Assembly (NCBI RefSeq): GCF_035958815.1
Contig: NZ_CP108383.1
Location: 4,154,001-4,218,000 of the forward strand
Direction: 5' to 3'
Length of the DNA stretch: 64,000 bases
From: Nocardia sp. NBC_01327
GTDB taxonomy: Bacteria; Actinomycetota; Actinomycetes; Mycobacteriales; Mycobacteriaceae
The notes below the pieces were generated by a model. The model did not search any database. It was given only the letters and a program-made list of their open reading frames with translations, and had not been told where the DNA came from. Numbering within the stretch: position 1 is the first letter of the stretch; every line of letters begins with the position of its first letter. A program made the translations under genes and the position numbers. Positions 16,054-25,077 of this stretch are shown piece by piece.

Positions 16054-17292
16054 ATGATGACCGCAGAATGGTCGCAGTGGCCACGACGGCACAGCCGTGC
16101 CGTCGATGTGGTCATCGCCATTCTGCTGTGCGGGCTGGCCACCTATGCGAGCCGGTTGGCCGATCACGGCGCCGGGCAGGGCGCGGTGGTGGTCCGCCCC
16201 GCGTCGCTGGCGGTCTTCGGATTGTCGGCACTGGCCTCGTTCACCCTGCTGTGGCGGCGCATGTTCCCGCGTGCGGTCCTGGTGATCACCACCGCCTGCG
16301 GTGTTGCCATCGGCGCCCTGGGTTTCGAGGTGTCCATCGTGACCGCGGGCGCGGCATTGGTCGCGGCGTATTCGATCGGGCTCTGGACACCGGATCTGCG
16401 CACCGCGAAGGTCGCACCGGTGATCGCCGGCGGCGTCCTGCTGATCACCTCGCTCTTTCACCAATTCTGGCCGCTGCTGAATCCCGGGCGCATCACCCTG
16501 GTGGCTGCGGTGCTCGTGGCGGGCGCGTTCGCCGAGGCCGGGCGGAGCAGGCGCGACTATCTGGCGGCCCTGCACGCGCGCGCCGAACTGGCCGAGCGGA
16601 CCCGCGAGGAGGAGGCGCGGCAACGCGTCGGGGAGGAGCGACTCCGGATCGCGCGCGAGCTGCACGATATCGTCGCGCACCATATGGCCCTCGCACACGC
16701 CCAAGCCTCCACTGCCGCATATCTGCTGCGCACCAAGCCGGATCAGGCGCAGGAGATGCTCGATCAACTGGCGGGCACCACATCGGCGGCATTGCGGGAA
16801 CTCAAGGCCACCGTGGGACTGCTGCGCGAGGACGACTCCGACGCTCCGCTGGAACCGACACCGGGCCTGGCGCAATTATCGGAACTGCTCACCTCTTTCG
16901 AGCGGACCGGCCTGACCCTGTCACTGTCGATCACCGGGGTCCCGCGCCCGCTGTCACCCGGCGCGGATCTGACGGCGTACCGGATCATCCAGGAGGCGCT
17001 CACCAATGTCACCAAGCATGCGGGAACCTCGGCGGCGACGGTGCGGCTGGTCTACTCCCGGCTGCTGCTGACCATCAGCGTGACCAATGCCGGCGGCACG
17101 GCCTCCGAACCCGTTCGCGGCGAAGAGGACTCGGACAGCCAGGGTTATGGTCTGATCGGCATGAACGAACGAGCCGTCTCCGTCGGCGGCCACCTGCAGG
17201 CCGGGTGCCGGCCGGACGGCGGTTTCGAAGTCACCACCGAACTTCCCCTCGAGCCACCGAAACCCCCTGACGACGAGGACAAAACGCCATGA
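16054..17292 (+). CDS. Sensor histidine kinase, NarL/DesK class
   Basis: 412 residues. Four or five hydrophobic helices occupy residues 17-160, a short linker coiled coil follows, then HisKA_3 with the phospho-acceptor His204 in ARELHDIVAHHM, and a HATPase_c domain with the N-box IIQEALTNVTKHA. There is no large extracellular sensor domain, so the signal is probably sensed in or near the membrane. The stop overlaps the start of the response-regulator gene (ATGA), making a coupled two-gene system. Confidence 0.92.
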   Translation: MMTAEWSQWPRRHSRAVDVVIAILLCGLATYASRLADHGAGQGAVVVRPASLAVFGLSALASFTLLWRRMFPRAVLVITTACGVAIGALGFEVSIVTAGAALVAAYSIGLWTPDLRTAKVAPVIAGGVLLITSLFHQFWPLLNPGRITLVAAVLVAGAFAEAGRSRRDYLAALHARAELAERTREEEARQRVGEERLRIARELHDIVAHHMALAHAQASTAAYLLRTKPDQAQEMLDQLAGTTSAALRELKATVGLLREDDSDAPLEPTPGLAQLSELLTSFERTGLTLSLSITGVPRPLSPGADLTAYRIIQEALTNVTKHAGTSAATVRLVYSRLLLTISVTNAGGTASEPVRGEEDSDSQGYGLIGMNERAVSVGGHLQAGCRPDGGFEVTTELPLEPPKPPDDEDKTP

Positions 17293-17966
17293 CCATCCGT
17301 GTTCTGCTGGCCGACGATCAAGCCCTGCTGGCCGGAACCTTCCGGCTGCTGATCGATTCGGCCGAGGATATGGAGGTGGTCGGCATTGCCGGAAACGGCC
17401 GTGAGGCAGTCGAACTCGCGCAGGCGGCCAAGCCGGATGTGGTGGTCATGGATATCCGCATGCCCGGGGTCGACGGTCTCACCGCGACCCAGGAGATCTG
17501 CGCCGACCCGGAATTGCGCGAGACCCGCGTCCTGATCCTCACCACCTTCGAACTCGACGAGTATGTGGCACAGGCTCTGCGCGCCGGCGCCAGCGGATTT
17601 CTCGGCAAGGACGTCGGCCCCGAGGAACTGCTGCGCTCCATCCGCGTGGTCGCCGCGGGCGACTCGTTGCTCTCGCCCACCGCGACCCGCACCCTGATCG
17701 CGCGCTACCTCGCCCGCCCCGAAAGCCGTGTCAGCGCAGCCGAATCCCTCGAGGTCCTCACCGCCCGCGAGCGCGAAGTCGTCGCCATGGTCGCCGAGGG
17801 CATGTCCAATGAGGAGATCGCCGAGAAGATGTACGTCAGCCCGCTGACCGTGCGCACGCATGTCCAGCGCGCCATGTCGAAGGTGGGCGTCCAGAACCGC
17901 GCCCAACTCGTCGTCATCGCCTTCCAGTCCGGCCTGGTCCGCGTCGAGCCGCCCCGCCAACTCTGA
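17289..17966 (+). CDS. LuxR/NarL-family response regulator
   Basis: 225 residues. The receiver domain has the acidic pocket ADD at residues 8-10, phospho-Asp55 in VVMDIRMPG and the conserved Lys in LGKDVG. A C-terminal LuxR helix-turn-helix (LTAREREVVAMVAEG, then NEEIAEKMYVSPLTVRTHV) binds DNA. It is the partner of the kinase that overlaps it by four bases. Target genes are unknown; no shared site was found with neighbouring promoters. Confidence 0.95.
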   Translation: MTIRVLLADDQALLAGTFRLLIDSAEDMEVVGIAGNGREAVELAQAAKPDVVVMDIRMPGVDGLTATQEICADPELRETRVLILTTFELDEYVAQALRAGASGFLGKDVGPEELLRSIRVVAAGDSLLSPTATRTLIARYLARPESRVSAAESLEVLTAREREVVAMVAEGMSNEEIAEKMYVSPLTVRTHVQRAMSKVGVQNRAQLVVIAFQSGLVRVEPPRQL

Positions 17967-17987
17967 TTCACAGAGCGTCGGTCAACT

Positions 17988-18239
17988 TCACCGAGTGGCG
18001 GTGAATCGCTCGAACAACTGTCGCAGGCGTTCGCGGATACCGGAGGCGTTTCGCGTTGGGGGAGGGGCAGTTTCGATCGCTCCTTCGGCCGCGGTCGCCT
18101 GCGCGAATCGCACGTGTAGCTGTTCACGGACCTGGTCCGGGGTGTAGGCACGCCGACGACGCTCGGAACGCACGACGACCACTCCGGTCGCGACCACTCC
18201 GGCCGCACCCGCCAATCCCACTGCCTTCCACCACCTCAT
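17988..18239 (-). CDS. Small single-pass membrane protein
   Basis: 83 residues from the ATG at 18239. A transmembrane helix (AVGLAGAAGVVATGVVVV) is followed by an arginine cluster (SERRRR) and a helical cytoplasmic tail (YTPDQVREQLHVRF, then RERLRQLFERF). It is divergent from the permuted NlpC/P60 gene, with 18 bp between the two start codons, so the promoters must overlap. I recognise the general type from mycobacteria and Nocardia but not a named family. Confidence 0.7.
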   Translation of the reverse strand: MRWWKAVGLAGAAGVVATGVVVVRSERRRRAYTPDQVREQLHVRFAQATAAEGAIETAPPPTRNASGIRERLRQLFERFTATR

Positions 18240-18257
18240 ACCGCCTAGGCTACGGGT

Positions 18258-18923
18258 ATGACGGGTACCGGCATCGGATTGGACCGAGCACTCGAGCTCA
18301 CCAGAACCGGCGACATCTGGTTGTTCCGTGGACATTCGGCCGCCGACCGGGCGATTCGCATGACCACCAACAGTCCGGTCAACCATGTCGGCATGTCCGT
18401 CGTGATCGACGATCTGCCCGCATTGATCTGGCACGCGGAACTGGGTCGTTCGCTTCCGGACATGTGGTCCGGAACCGCGCACCGCGGCGTCCAATTGCAC
18501 AACCTGCGCGATGCGGTCATGGTCTGGTCCCACCGCTACGAACAGCAGGCCTGGTTGCGCCAGCTGAACCGCCCGATCACCCCCGGTATGGAAGAAAGCC
18601 TGCTGCGCACCATCGCCCGCCTCGACGGCACCCCCTTCCCCTCCACCACCGCACTGGCCGGCCGCTGGCTCCGCGGCCGCGCCCAACTGCCCCGCCGCAA
18701 GTCTCCGCAGCCGACCGCCCGCCAACTGGAAAGCGCCTACTGCGCCGAAATCGTCGCCGCCACCTACCAGGGAATGGGCCTGCTCCCCTCGAACCGCAGC
18801 CCCAATTGGTATGACCCGGGCCGATTCTGGAGCGGTGACGGCCTGCACCTGGCCGACGGCTATGACCTGGGCGGTGAAATCTCCGTCGAGATACCGCCCG
18901 CCACAGCCGATCCCGCCACCTGA
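18258..18923 (+). CDS. Permuted papain-like (YiiX/NlpC-P60 type) protein
   Basis: 221 residues, no signal peptide. The permuted order of the papain-like fold is visible: a start block GDIWLFRGHSAADRAIR, the catalytic His in NHVGM near residue 55, and the Cys in AYCAEIVAATY near residue 165, so His precedes Cys. Members of this group hydrolyse amides or thioesters of lipids or peptides. The gene is monocistronic and nearly abuts the divergent membrane-peptide gene. Confidence 0.8.
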   Translation: MTGTGIGLDRALELTRTGDIWLFRGHSAADRAIRMTTNSPVNHVGMSVVIDDLPALIWHAELGRSLPDMWSGTAHRGVQLHNLRDAVMVWSHRYEQQAWLRQLNRPITPGMEESLLRTIARLDGTPFPSTTALAGRWLRGRAQLPRRKSPQPTARQLESAYCAEIVAATYQGMGLLPSNRSPNWYDPGRFWSGDGLHLADGYDLGGEISVEIPPATADPAT

Positions 18924-19007
18924 GCTTCGCCGATACGGACGTGTGGCGGCACGCGGTGTACCACCATGACTCATCAGGAAGCATCTGTTTCCGGAGGGAG
19001 AGGGTGG

Positions 19008-19766
19008 ATGTTCACCGACGAGCAGTTCCAACTGTCATTGCGGCAACCGCGCCTGGCGCAGCCGATTCCGGCGGTGCTGACCAACCGCGCCGAGCCGGTC
19101 GAAGTCCTCGACGAAGCGGCGCTGACCGCCATGACGCAGACGTGGTTCGACGAATACGAGAAGAAGATCGAGTTCTATGCCGGGCACGGCCTCGATATCG
19201 CCTGGACTCTCGACTGGGCGAAGAAGTACTGGTGGAGTTGGCAGACCCGGGACATGAGCCATAACCATGAGCTCTACACGGACGACCTGCGCTATAAGGA
19301 CGTGACAACCCTCGGCGCGACCATGGTCGGCCTCGACGAATTCGTGGCCTACAACTTCGCGTTCTTCGATGCCATCCCCGATTGGCGCTACGACCCCATA
19401 CCCGGACAGTGCTACATCGACCTGACCCCGGACGGGGAGGTCCGAATGGTGGTGCGCTACTACGGAAGTGGTCATCTCGTCGGTCCGCTGAAGCTGCACC
19501 CCTACGGACCCGGCGCCGCCGCGATCCCCGGCAACGGCGCGTTCATCCAATGCACCGCCGTCGACCGCTACCACTTCAACGCCGACCACCTGATGTACGA
19601 GGGCGAAACCCTCTACGACCTGCTCGACGGCGTACAGCTCGCCGGAATCGTCCCCGGCCCCTCGACCACAGCCTTCAAATGGCTGATGCGCGGCGCAGGT
19701 CTCGCCACCCGGGCCCTCACCCGACTCCACCGTCCCGCCACCCACCCCTCGGCGACCCTCCGATAG
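19008..19766 (+). CDS. NTF2/SnoaL-like protein of unknown role
   Basis: 252 residues from the ATG at 19008, which follows GGAGGGAGAG; an earlier ATG at 18966 would add 14 residues. The region WFDEYEKKIEFYAGHGLDI, a central NFAFFDAIPDWRYDPIPGQ and VRMVVRYYGSGHLVGPL resemble a SnoaL-like cone with an aromatic cavity. The C-terminal 60 residues are an added basic tail. No catalytic set is convincing. The gene stands alone. Confidence 0.7.
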   Translation: MFTDEQFQLSLRQPRLAQPIPAVLTNRAEPVEVLDEAALTAMTQTWFDEYEKKIEFYAGHGLDIAWTLDWAKKYWWSWQTRDMSHNHELYTDDLRYKDVTTLGATMVGLDEFVAYNFAFFDAIPDWRYDPIPGQCYIDLTPDGEVRMVVRYYGSGHLVGPLKLHPYGPGAAAIPGNGAFIQCTAVDRYHFNADHLMYEGETLYDLLDGVQLAGIVPGPSTTAFKWLMRGAGLATRALTRLHRPATHPSATLR

Positions 19767-19883
19767 TCGGCGTGCCGAGTTCGCCGGAGCCTCATCGCCC
19801 GAGGGCGAAAATGCTTGCGCACCTACGATGGCTACAGCGCGACGGAATGGATAGCGGTCAACCGGAAGAAGGGACGGCAGCCG

Positions 19884-19973
19884 ATGAGCCTTCGTCAGTT
19901 CGAGATCGAGCTGTTTCACGGTATGTCGGCGAAAGAACCCGGGGCAAAGACGAATATTCAGCAGGTGGCATAG
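19884..19973 (+). CDS. Possible 29-residue leader peptide
   Basis: A short frame begins ATGAGCCTTCGTCAG behind AGAAGGGACGG and encodes MSLRQFEIELFHGM followed by a charged tail. Its stop lies inside the 19-bp palindrome before the protease gene. It could be a leader or simply chance; size alone does not decide. Confidence 0.25.
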   Translation: MSLRQFEIELFHGMSAKEPGAKTNIQQVA

Positions 19974-19986
19974 GAAATTCCTATGC
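19968..19986. promoter_or_regulatory. 19-bp palindrome before the protease gene
   Basis: GCATAGGAA-A-TTCCTATGC is a perfect dyad of nine bases per arm, 46 bp before the ATG of the secreted protease. Its AT-rich centre is unusual for this DNA. A repressor site is likely; the regulator is unknown. The rest of the gap 19767-20032 shows nothing else clear. Confidence 0.55.
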
Positions 19987-20032
19987 AGCCCGGAGCTTCA
20001 CGATTTGCGTGTGCTGCATTACGGTCCGAGAG

Positions 20033-20794
20033 ATGCGACGGATTGCGGGTCTTGTGTGTGGGGTTCTTCTCGGTTTCGCGGCGCCGCAGTCGGCGTGGGC
20101 GGACGAACCGGCTGCGTATCCGGTCGAGACGGTTCCGGCGGCCGGGGCGCTGTTCTACCCCAGCGCACTCGGTGTGGTCCCGCGCCTCGGTGGCCCGCAC
20201 TTCTGCTCGGCGGGCGTCGTGGACTCGCCCTCGCGCGATCTGCTGGTGACCGCGGCGCACTGTGTTCTCGGGCCGGGCGCGCTCATCGAGTTCGCGCCAC
20301 TGCTGCACGACGCGGAGCTGCCCGTAGGAGTGTGGACGGTGACGGATATGTACATCGACCCGGCGTGGCAGCAATCGTTCGATCCGCGCCATGACGTCGC
20401 GTTCCTTCGCGTCGCGCCGCGCGATGGAAAGAAGATCGAGGATGTGGTGCCGGGGCTACCTCTGGGCGAACCGCGCGTGGGTGAGCCCGTCACCGTCAGT
20501 GGATATCCGCTGGGCAGTGGTGGTCGGCCGCTGACCTGCACCGCACCGTTGGAGGCCGTGGCGGACGGCTCCGCGATTCACTGCGGTGGTTTCGGCGAGG
20601 GGACCAGTGGCGGGCCCTGGGTCCAGAACGGTCAGGTCGTCGGCGTGATCGGCGGACCTGAACAGGGTGGATGCGCCCCAGATGTGGAGTACAGCACGCC
20701 TTTCGGGCCCGACGTCCGAGCGCTGCTGAGCCGCGCTGCGGCAGGCGGCAAAGGCGATGTGCTCCCGATCGGTTTCCTGGCGAACGACTGCTGA
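20033..20794 (+). CDS. Secreted trypsin-like serine protease
   Basis: 253 residues from the ATG at 20033. A Sec signal peptide (RRIAGLVCGVLLGFAAPQSAWA) is followed by a chymotrypsin-fold domain with the triad His in VTAAHC, Asp in DPRHDVAFLRV and Ser in GEGTSGGPW. Several Cys pairs suggest disulfides, as in the extracellular actinobacterial proteases. There is no transmembrane anchor, so it is probably released. A perfect 19-bp palindrome precedes it. Confidence 0.92.
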   Translation: MRRIAGLVCGVLLGFAAPQSAWADEPAAYPVETVPAAGALFYPSALGVVPRLGGPHFCSAGVVDSPSRDLLVTAAHCVLGPGALIEFAPLLHDAELPVGVWTVTDMYIDPAWQQSFDPRHDVAFLRVAPRDGKKIEDVVPGLPLGEPRVGEPVTVSGYPLGSGGRPLTCTAPLEAVADGSAIHCGGFGEGTSGGPWVQNGQVVGVIGGPEQGGCAPDVEYSTPFGPDVRALLSRAAAGGKGDVLPIGFLANDC

Positions 20795-20893
20795 CAGCGG
20801 CGTGACATTTCCGGAGGCGTCCGGCAGGGTGCCACCGGCGGCGATTATGTTGGTGGTGACCATGTTCGACCATCGGGGTGAGGGTGATACCGG

Positions 20894-21667
20894 ATGTTGG
20901 ATTACGGGCTCGATCTATCCGAGGTGAAGCGCGATATCGCGCTGCCCGACTTGGTGATCGAAGGAGATGAACTCGACGCCCTGGTGGCAGCGCACGCCGA
21001 TTGGTCCGTACCCACACCGGCGGTGGGGTGGACGATCGCCCACCAGATCGCGCACCTCGCTGCGGCTGACGCGAACGTTCTCATCGCGCTGAAGAACCCG
21101 GAAGCGTTCGACATCGTGCTGCAGCAGGCGGAAGCCGCAGGCGGCCGAGCCGCTGATCTCGACGCCGCCGCGGGCGCAGCCCAACCGCGATCGGAACTGC
21201 TGCGGCAATGGCGCGAGGTCCGAGCCGACGTGGCTGCGGCGCTCCGGGATATTCCACTGGACCAAGGGTTTCCGTGGTTCGGCTCGCAATTGACCGCAAC
21301 CCTGATGGTGCCGCTTCGCCTGATGGAGACGTGGGCGCACGGCCAGGACGTTTTCGATGCGCTGGGTGTCTCACGGCCCGCTACGGGCCGGCTCCGGCAT
21401 GTGGCCGCATTGGGAGTAGCAGGGCGCGAACTGTCGTTTTACGCCGCCCAATTGCCCACGCCGGCAGCGCCTTTCCGTATCGAGCTGAACGGTCCCGTGG
21501 GTCAGGCCTGGGTATGGGGCCCGGAGGACGCCGAACAACGCGTACAGGGCAGTGCTCTCGACTTCTGTCTGCGAGTCACCCAGCGCAGGCCTCTTGCCGA
21601 CACCGACCTCACGGCGGTGGGCGCGGACGCACAGAAGTGGCTCGAGATCGCTCGCGTCTTCCTCTGA
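20894..21667 (+). CDS. TIGR03084-type DinB/MDMPI metal-binding protein
   Basis: 257 residues. The N-terminal DinB four-helix bundle carries the metal-ligand pattern GWTIAHQIAHLAAAD and, further on, METWAHGQDVFDALG. The C-terminal domain (FRIELNGPVGQAWVWGP, then DFCLRVTQRR) is the extra domain of the actinobacterial TIGR03084/maleylpyruvate isomerase-like group. Mycothiol-dependent chemistry is likely by family, the substrate unknown. It converges on the LuxR/NB-ARC gene, four bases apart. Confidence 0.88.
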   Translation: MLDYGLDLSEVKRDIALPDLVIEGDELDALVAAHADWSVPTPAVGWTIAHQIAHLAAADANVLIALKNPEAFDIVLQQAEAAGGRAADLDAAAGAAQPRSELLRQWREVRADVAAALRDIPLDQGFPWFGSQLTATLMVPLRLMETWAHGQDVFDALGVSRPATGRLRHVAALGVAGRELSFYAAQLPTPAAPFRIELNGPVGQAWVWGPEDAEQRVQGSALDFCLRVTQRRPLADTDLTAVGADAQKWLEIARVFL

Positions 21668-21671
21668 AGTG

Positions 21672-24479
21672 CTATCGGCGCGGAGCCATCGGCGCGAGAT
21701 CGAGATCGGCCAGTGTGGCCGCGCCGCGCGCGGCATGCTCGCCGCCGGCGAGGATCAGGGTGCGGGCTGACTGGTACGTGCAGCCTGCCACCTCGAATGC
21801 CGCTGCTGCGGTGAGCAATTGCTCCTCATCCTTGGTGAACAGGGCTTCGGCGCGGTCCACAATCGCTGTGGCCAGGGGATTTCCGGCCACGATGGTGCGG
21901 GCCTCCGCCACACGTGCACCGGCGTCGGGTCTTCCGGCGAGCACGGTGGCTTCGGCGCGCAGCGCCACATACCAGTGCAGCCAGATCCAGGTGAGCGAGC
22001 GCCATACCGCACTGGGCTCGGGCGCCATGCGCTCCAGCGCCTCGTCCGCCCGGTCTTCGTGCAGCAGCAGGATCGAGTCGAAGACGGCCTTGTAGCCGTA
22101 GGCATGTTCCGGTGGGGTGTCGAGCCGGTTCATGACGGAGGTCCATTCGGACCGGTCGTCATCATCCGCGCGCAGACCGTGGATCATCTCCACCCCGGCC
22201 ACCGCCGCACCCAGACCCGATCCGGCGGGACTGCCGCTGCGCTGCCACGATTCGAGGAATCGCACACTGCGGGTGCGGACTTCGCCGACATTGCCCGCCA
22301 GCGCGTCGACCACCAGCAGCCAGCACGTGGCTCGATGACCCACCTCGGCCAGCAGCGGATGATCCGCGAGCTGCCGCGCCCACCGCCGAGCGCCCCGCAG
22401 ATCTCCGACGCCGAGACAGGCTTCGGTGGCCTCGCCGAGCGCGTCGATCAGCTCGTGAATGCCTGCCGGAGTGTCCTGGACGGACGAGAGCAGCGCGATC
22501 CGCCGCCGTGCCGTGGCCGCCGCGGTGAAAGTGTCACCGCCCCAGCTCTGTGCGCCGGCGAGGGTATCGAGCGCGGCGGATTCGGCGAGCGGGTCGCCGG
22601 TGCGGTGCGCGAGTTCGACCGCCCGTTCGGCGCACGCGATCGTCTCCGGCACGACGGCGCCGGGCGAACATTCGGCGGCAGCGAACGCCTCGGTGAGCGC
22701 ACTCCCGGCCTCGGCCAGCGCGACCGCGGCCAGGGCTGCCGGGTCGTCCCCGGCCAGCGCCCGCGCCTCGTCGATCACCGCGATCGCCTTGTCCTGCGGC
22801 AGGATTCGGGCGAACTTGCTGCCGAATCGGTAGGTGAGGGTGATGGCGGCGGCCAGGTCGGCGGCGGCCCCGGCGGTATCCCCGGCGCGAAGGGCGGCGT
22901 CCGCGGCGGCGCGGTGGAGGCGGTACATATCGTCGCCCCGCATCTGACATCCGGCCACCGCGGCCGCGTTCCGCAGCAGCGCCGCACCGGCGGCCGGATC
23001 ATCGGCGAGCGCGGCCGCCTGCTCGTAGCGCATCTGAGATTCGCCGGTCAGGTGCCGGGTGAAGGACAGGTCCGCTAGATACCGGGCAAAGCGATACGCC
23101 TCCGGGCGCTGCTCGGGCCGGTCGGCCACCCATGCCATGGCGGCGCGGAAATCGTCTGCCACCGCGTCGAATCCGGCTCGCCAGTCCGAGCGCATGACGG
23201 TCAGATCGGCGGCCGCGGCCAGACACCAGCGCAGGTGCCGGGACCGGGCCTCGACGAGTTCGCCTGCCTCGGTGAGCCGTTCGATCCCGTACTGGCGAAT
23301 GGTCTCGAGCGCCCGGTATTCGGTCCCGTTCGGCGACGCCGTCACCACCAGCAGACTCTGTTCGACGAGCCGGGCCAATCTGTCTGCGACAACACCTTTT
23401 TCGGAGTCGGTGACCTCCGCGGCGGCTGCCACCGTGAACGATTTCATGAACACCGACACCTGGCGCAGCAGCACGCGGTCCTCGGACTCCAGCAGCCCGT
23501 GGCTCCAATCCAGCGCCGCCCGCACCGAGCGGTGCCGGTCATCGCCGCGCGCGCCGCCCGCGAGCATTCGCAGCTGATCGGACAGACCCTCGGTGAGGCC
23601 GTCCAATCCGAGTGTGGTCCAGCGGGCGGCGGCGAGTTCGATGGCCAGCGCCACGCCGTCGAGTCGGCCGCAGAACTCCGAGACCTGGTCGCGCAGAGCA
23701 TGATTCGGCGGCCAGCCACTGGCGGCCGCGCGGTCCATGAACAGCATGACCGCATCGGATTCGCCCTCGCCGGCCAGGGACATGGGCGGGACCGGATAGA
23801 CCCGTTCGAACGGCACCATCAGCCGGGCCTGGCTGGTGGCCAGCACGGTCACCCGGGGACAGGCCGCGAGCAGGCGTTCGATGAACAGCGCCACGCCATC
23901 TCGCACATGTTCGCAATTGTCCAGCACCAGCAGGGCATGCCGGTCGGCCAGTGCGGCCAGCACCGACTCGTCCATGCCGCGGCCGGGTTGCTCGCCGATG
24001 CCGAGGGCATTGGCGACCGTGCCGGCGACCACGCAGATATCCGAGCTGGTGATCGGCACCAGGTCGACGAACCACACCCCGTCGGAGAAATCGCCCGCTG
24101 CGTCCGCGGCGATCGACAGTGCGAGCCGGGTCTTGCCCACCCCGCCGGGGCCGACCGCGGTGACCTGCCGGTGCTTGTCGATGAGCTCGGTCAATTCGGC
24201 CCGCTCCCGCGTCCGGCCGATGAAGGAGGTCAGCGGCGCCGGCAGGACCGGGGCCGGATGCGGTCGGTCGGCGCCGGTCTGCTCGGCGGCGCGCTGAGCG
24301 AGCGCGCGGCGGTCCGGAACCTCCAGCTTGCGCAGCAGCGAGGACACGTGGCTCTCCACCGTGCGTACCGAAATGAACAGTTGCGCACCGATTTCGGCGT
24401 TACTGAGATGTTCTCCCAGCAGCGCCAGCACCTCGGCCTCGCGCGCCGAGATCTCCACTGTTGCCGCCACGGTTCTCAT
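21672..24479 (-). CDS. LuxR-HTH / NB-ARC ATPase regulator
   Basis: 935 residues. A LuxR helix-turn-helix occupies residues 8-64 (REAEVLALLGEHLSNAEIG, then VRTVESHVSSLLRKL), so it is at the N-terminus rather than the usual C-terminus. An NB-ARC ATPase follows with Walker A GPGGVGKT at 110-117 and Walker B HALLVLDNCEHV, then a long helical repeat region of TPR-like type. The protein probably switches by nucleotide binding, as AfsR/MalT-like STAND regulators do. Monocistronic; targets unknown, though the VOC/ABC cluster lies divergently next to it. Confidence 0.88.
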   Translation of the reverse strand: MRTVAATVEISAREAEVLALLGEHLSNAEIGAQLFISVRTVESHVSSLLRKLEVPDRRALAQRAAEQTGADRPHPAPVLPAPLTSFIGRTRERAELTELIDKHRQVTAVGPGGVGKTRLALSIAADAAGDFSDGVWFVDLVPITSSDICVVAGTVANALGIGEQPGRGMDESVLAALADRHALLVLDNCEHVRDGVALFIERLLAACPRVTVLATSQARLMVPFERVYPVPPMSLAGEGESDAVMLFMDRAAASGWPPNHALRDQVSEFCGRLDGVALAIELAAARWTTLGLDGLTEGLSDQLRMLAGGARGDDRHRSVRAALDWSHGLLESEDRVLLRQVSVFMKSFTVAAAAEVTDSEKGVVADRLARLVEQSLLVVTASPNGTEYRALETIRQYGIERLTEAGELVEARSRHLRWCLAAAADLTVMRSDWRAGFDAVADDFRAAMAWVADRPEQRPEAYRFARYLADLSFTRHLTGESQMRYEQAAALADDPAAGAALLRNAAAVAGCQMRGDDMYRLHRAAADAALRAGDTAGAAADLAAAITLTYRFGSKFARILPQDKAIAVIDEARALAGDDPAALAAVALAEAGSALTEAFAAAECSPGAVVPETIACAERAVELAHRTGDPLAESAALDTLAGAQSWGGDTFTAAATARRRIALLSSVQDTPAGIHELIDALGEATEACLGVGDLRGARRWARQLADHPLLAEVGHRATCWLLVVDALAGNVGEVRTRSVRFLESWQRSGSPAGSGLGAAVAGVEMIHGLRADDDDRSEWTSVMNRLDTPPEHAYGYKAVFDSILLLHEDRADEALERMAPEPSAVWRSLTWIWLHWYVALRAEATVLAGRPDAGARVAEARTIVAGNPLATAIVDRAEALFTKDEEQLLTAAAAFEVAGCTYQSARTLILAGGEHAARGAATLADLDLAPMAPRR

Positions 24480-24542
24480 CCTGCCCTATCTCGGCCTCCT
24501 TCCCGGTACATGCAGGTGGATTCCGTAGTGCACGTAGGTGGT

Positions 24543-24581
24543 CCGTGCCCCGATCAGTGGTGGGTTCCGTGATCGGCACGG
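24543..24581. other. Imperfect hairpin upstream of the VOC gene
   Basis: CCGTGCCCCGATCA (24543-24556) pairs with TGATCGGCACGG (24570-24581) except for two bulged C. It lies in the 203-bp divergent gap between the LuxR/NB-ARC gene and the VOC gene. It may be an operator or a transcript structure; the rest of the gap shows no other clear signal. Confidence 0.4.
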
Positions 24582-24682
24582 ATGTGGGGCGGCAGCACCG
24601 GAAGCCAAGCTATGACCACGTCCAGAACGGCTCACCGGCCGCGGAGATCGGGTCGCTTCGGCCCACTACCTCAGGAGTCATC

Positions 24683-25039
24683 ATGACCACCTCGTCCACC
24701 CAGGGCATCAAGACCGTGCTGCACACCGTCTCCGATCTGCCCGCCGCCAAGGCGCTGTACACCGCGCTGCTCGGCGTATCGCCGCAGACCGATTCCTCCT
24801 TCTACGTCGGCTTCGATACCGAGGGCCAGCACATCGGCCTGGTCCCGGCCGGCGGCGCCGAGAACGTGACCGCACCGGTCGCGTACTGGCACGTGCCGGA
24901 TATCGAGGCGAAGCTCGCCGAGGTGACCGCGGCGGGAGCCACCACGAAGGAGCCCGCACACGAAGTCGGCGGCGGCCGGCTGGTGGCCACCTTCGCCGAT
25001 CCCGACGGCAATGTCCTCGGGCTGATCCAGGACCGATAA
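24683..25039 (+). CDS. VOC/glyoxalase-like protein
   Basis: 118 residues from the ATG at 24683 behind AGGAG. One vicinal-oxygen-chelate unit: VLHTVSDLPAAKALYTALLG at the start and GGGRLVATFADPDGNVLGLIQ at the end, the typical beta-alpha-beta-beta-beta module closing block. The metal ligands are partly conserved (His in VLHT, Glu absent at the last strand), so it may bind rather than convert a ligand. It lies 38 bp before the ABC exporter genes and is likely in the same transcript. Confidence 0.88.
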   Translation: MTTSSTQGIKTVLHTVSDLPAAKALYTALLGVSPQTDSSFYVGFDTEGQHIGLVPAGGAENVTAPVAYWHVPDIEAKLAEVTAAGATTKEPAHEVGGGRLVATFADPDGNVLGLIQDR

Positions 25040-25077
25040 GCACCAGCCCCGTCGCTCGTCTTTCTAAGGAAGAAGCC

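Noticed and set aside
16011..17270. 419-residue frame overlapping the kinase gene in another frame
   Set aside because: Arg/Gly/His-rich shadow; the kinase frame carries all expected motifs.
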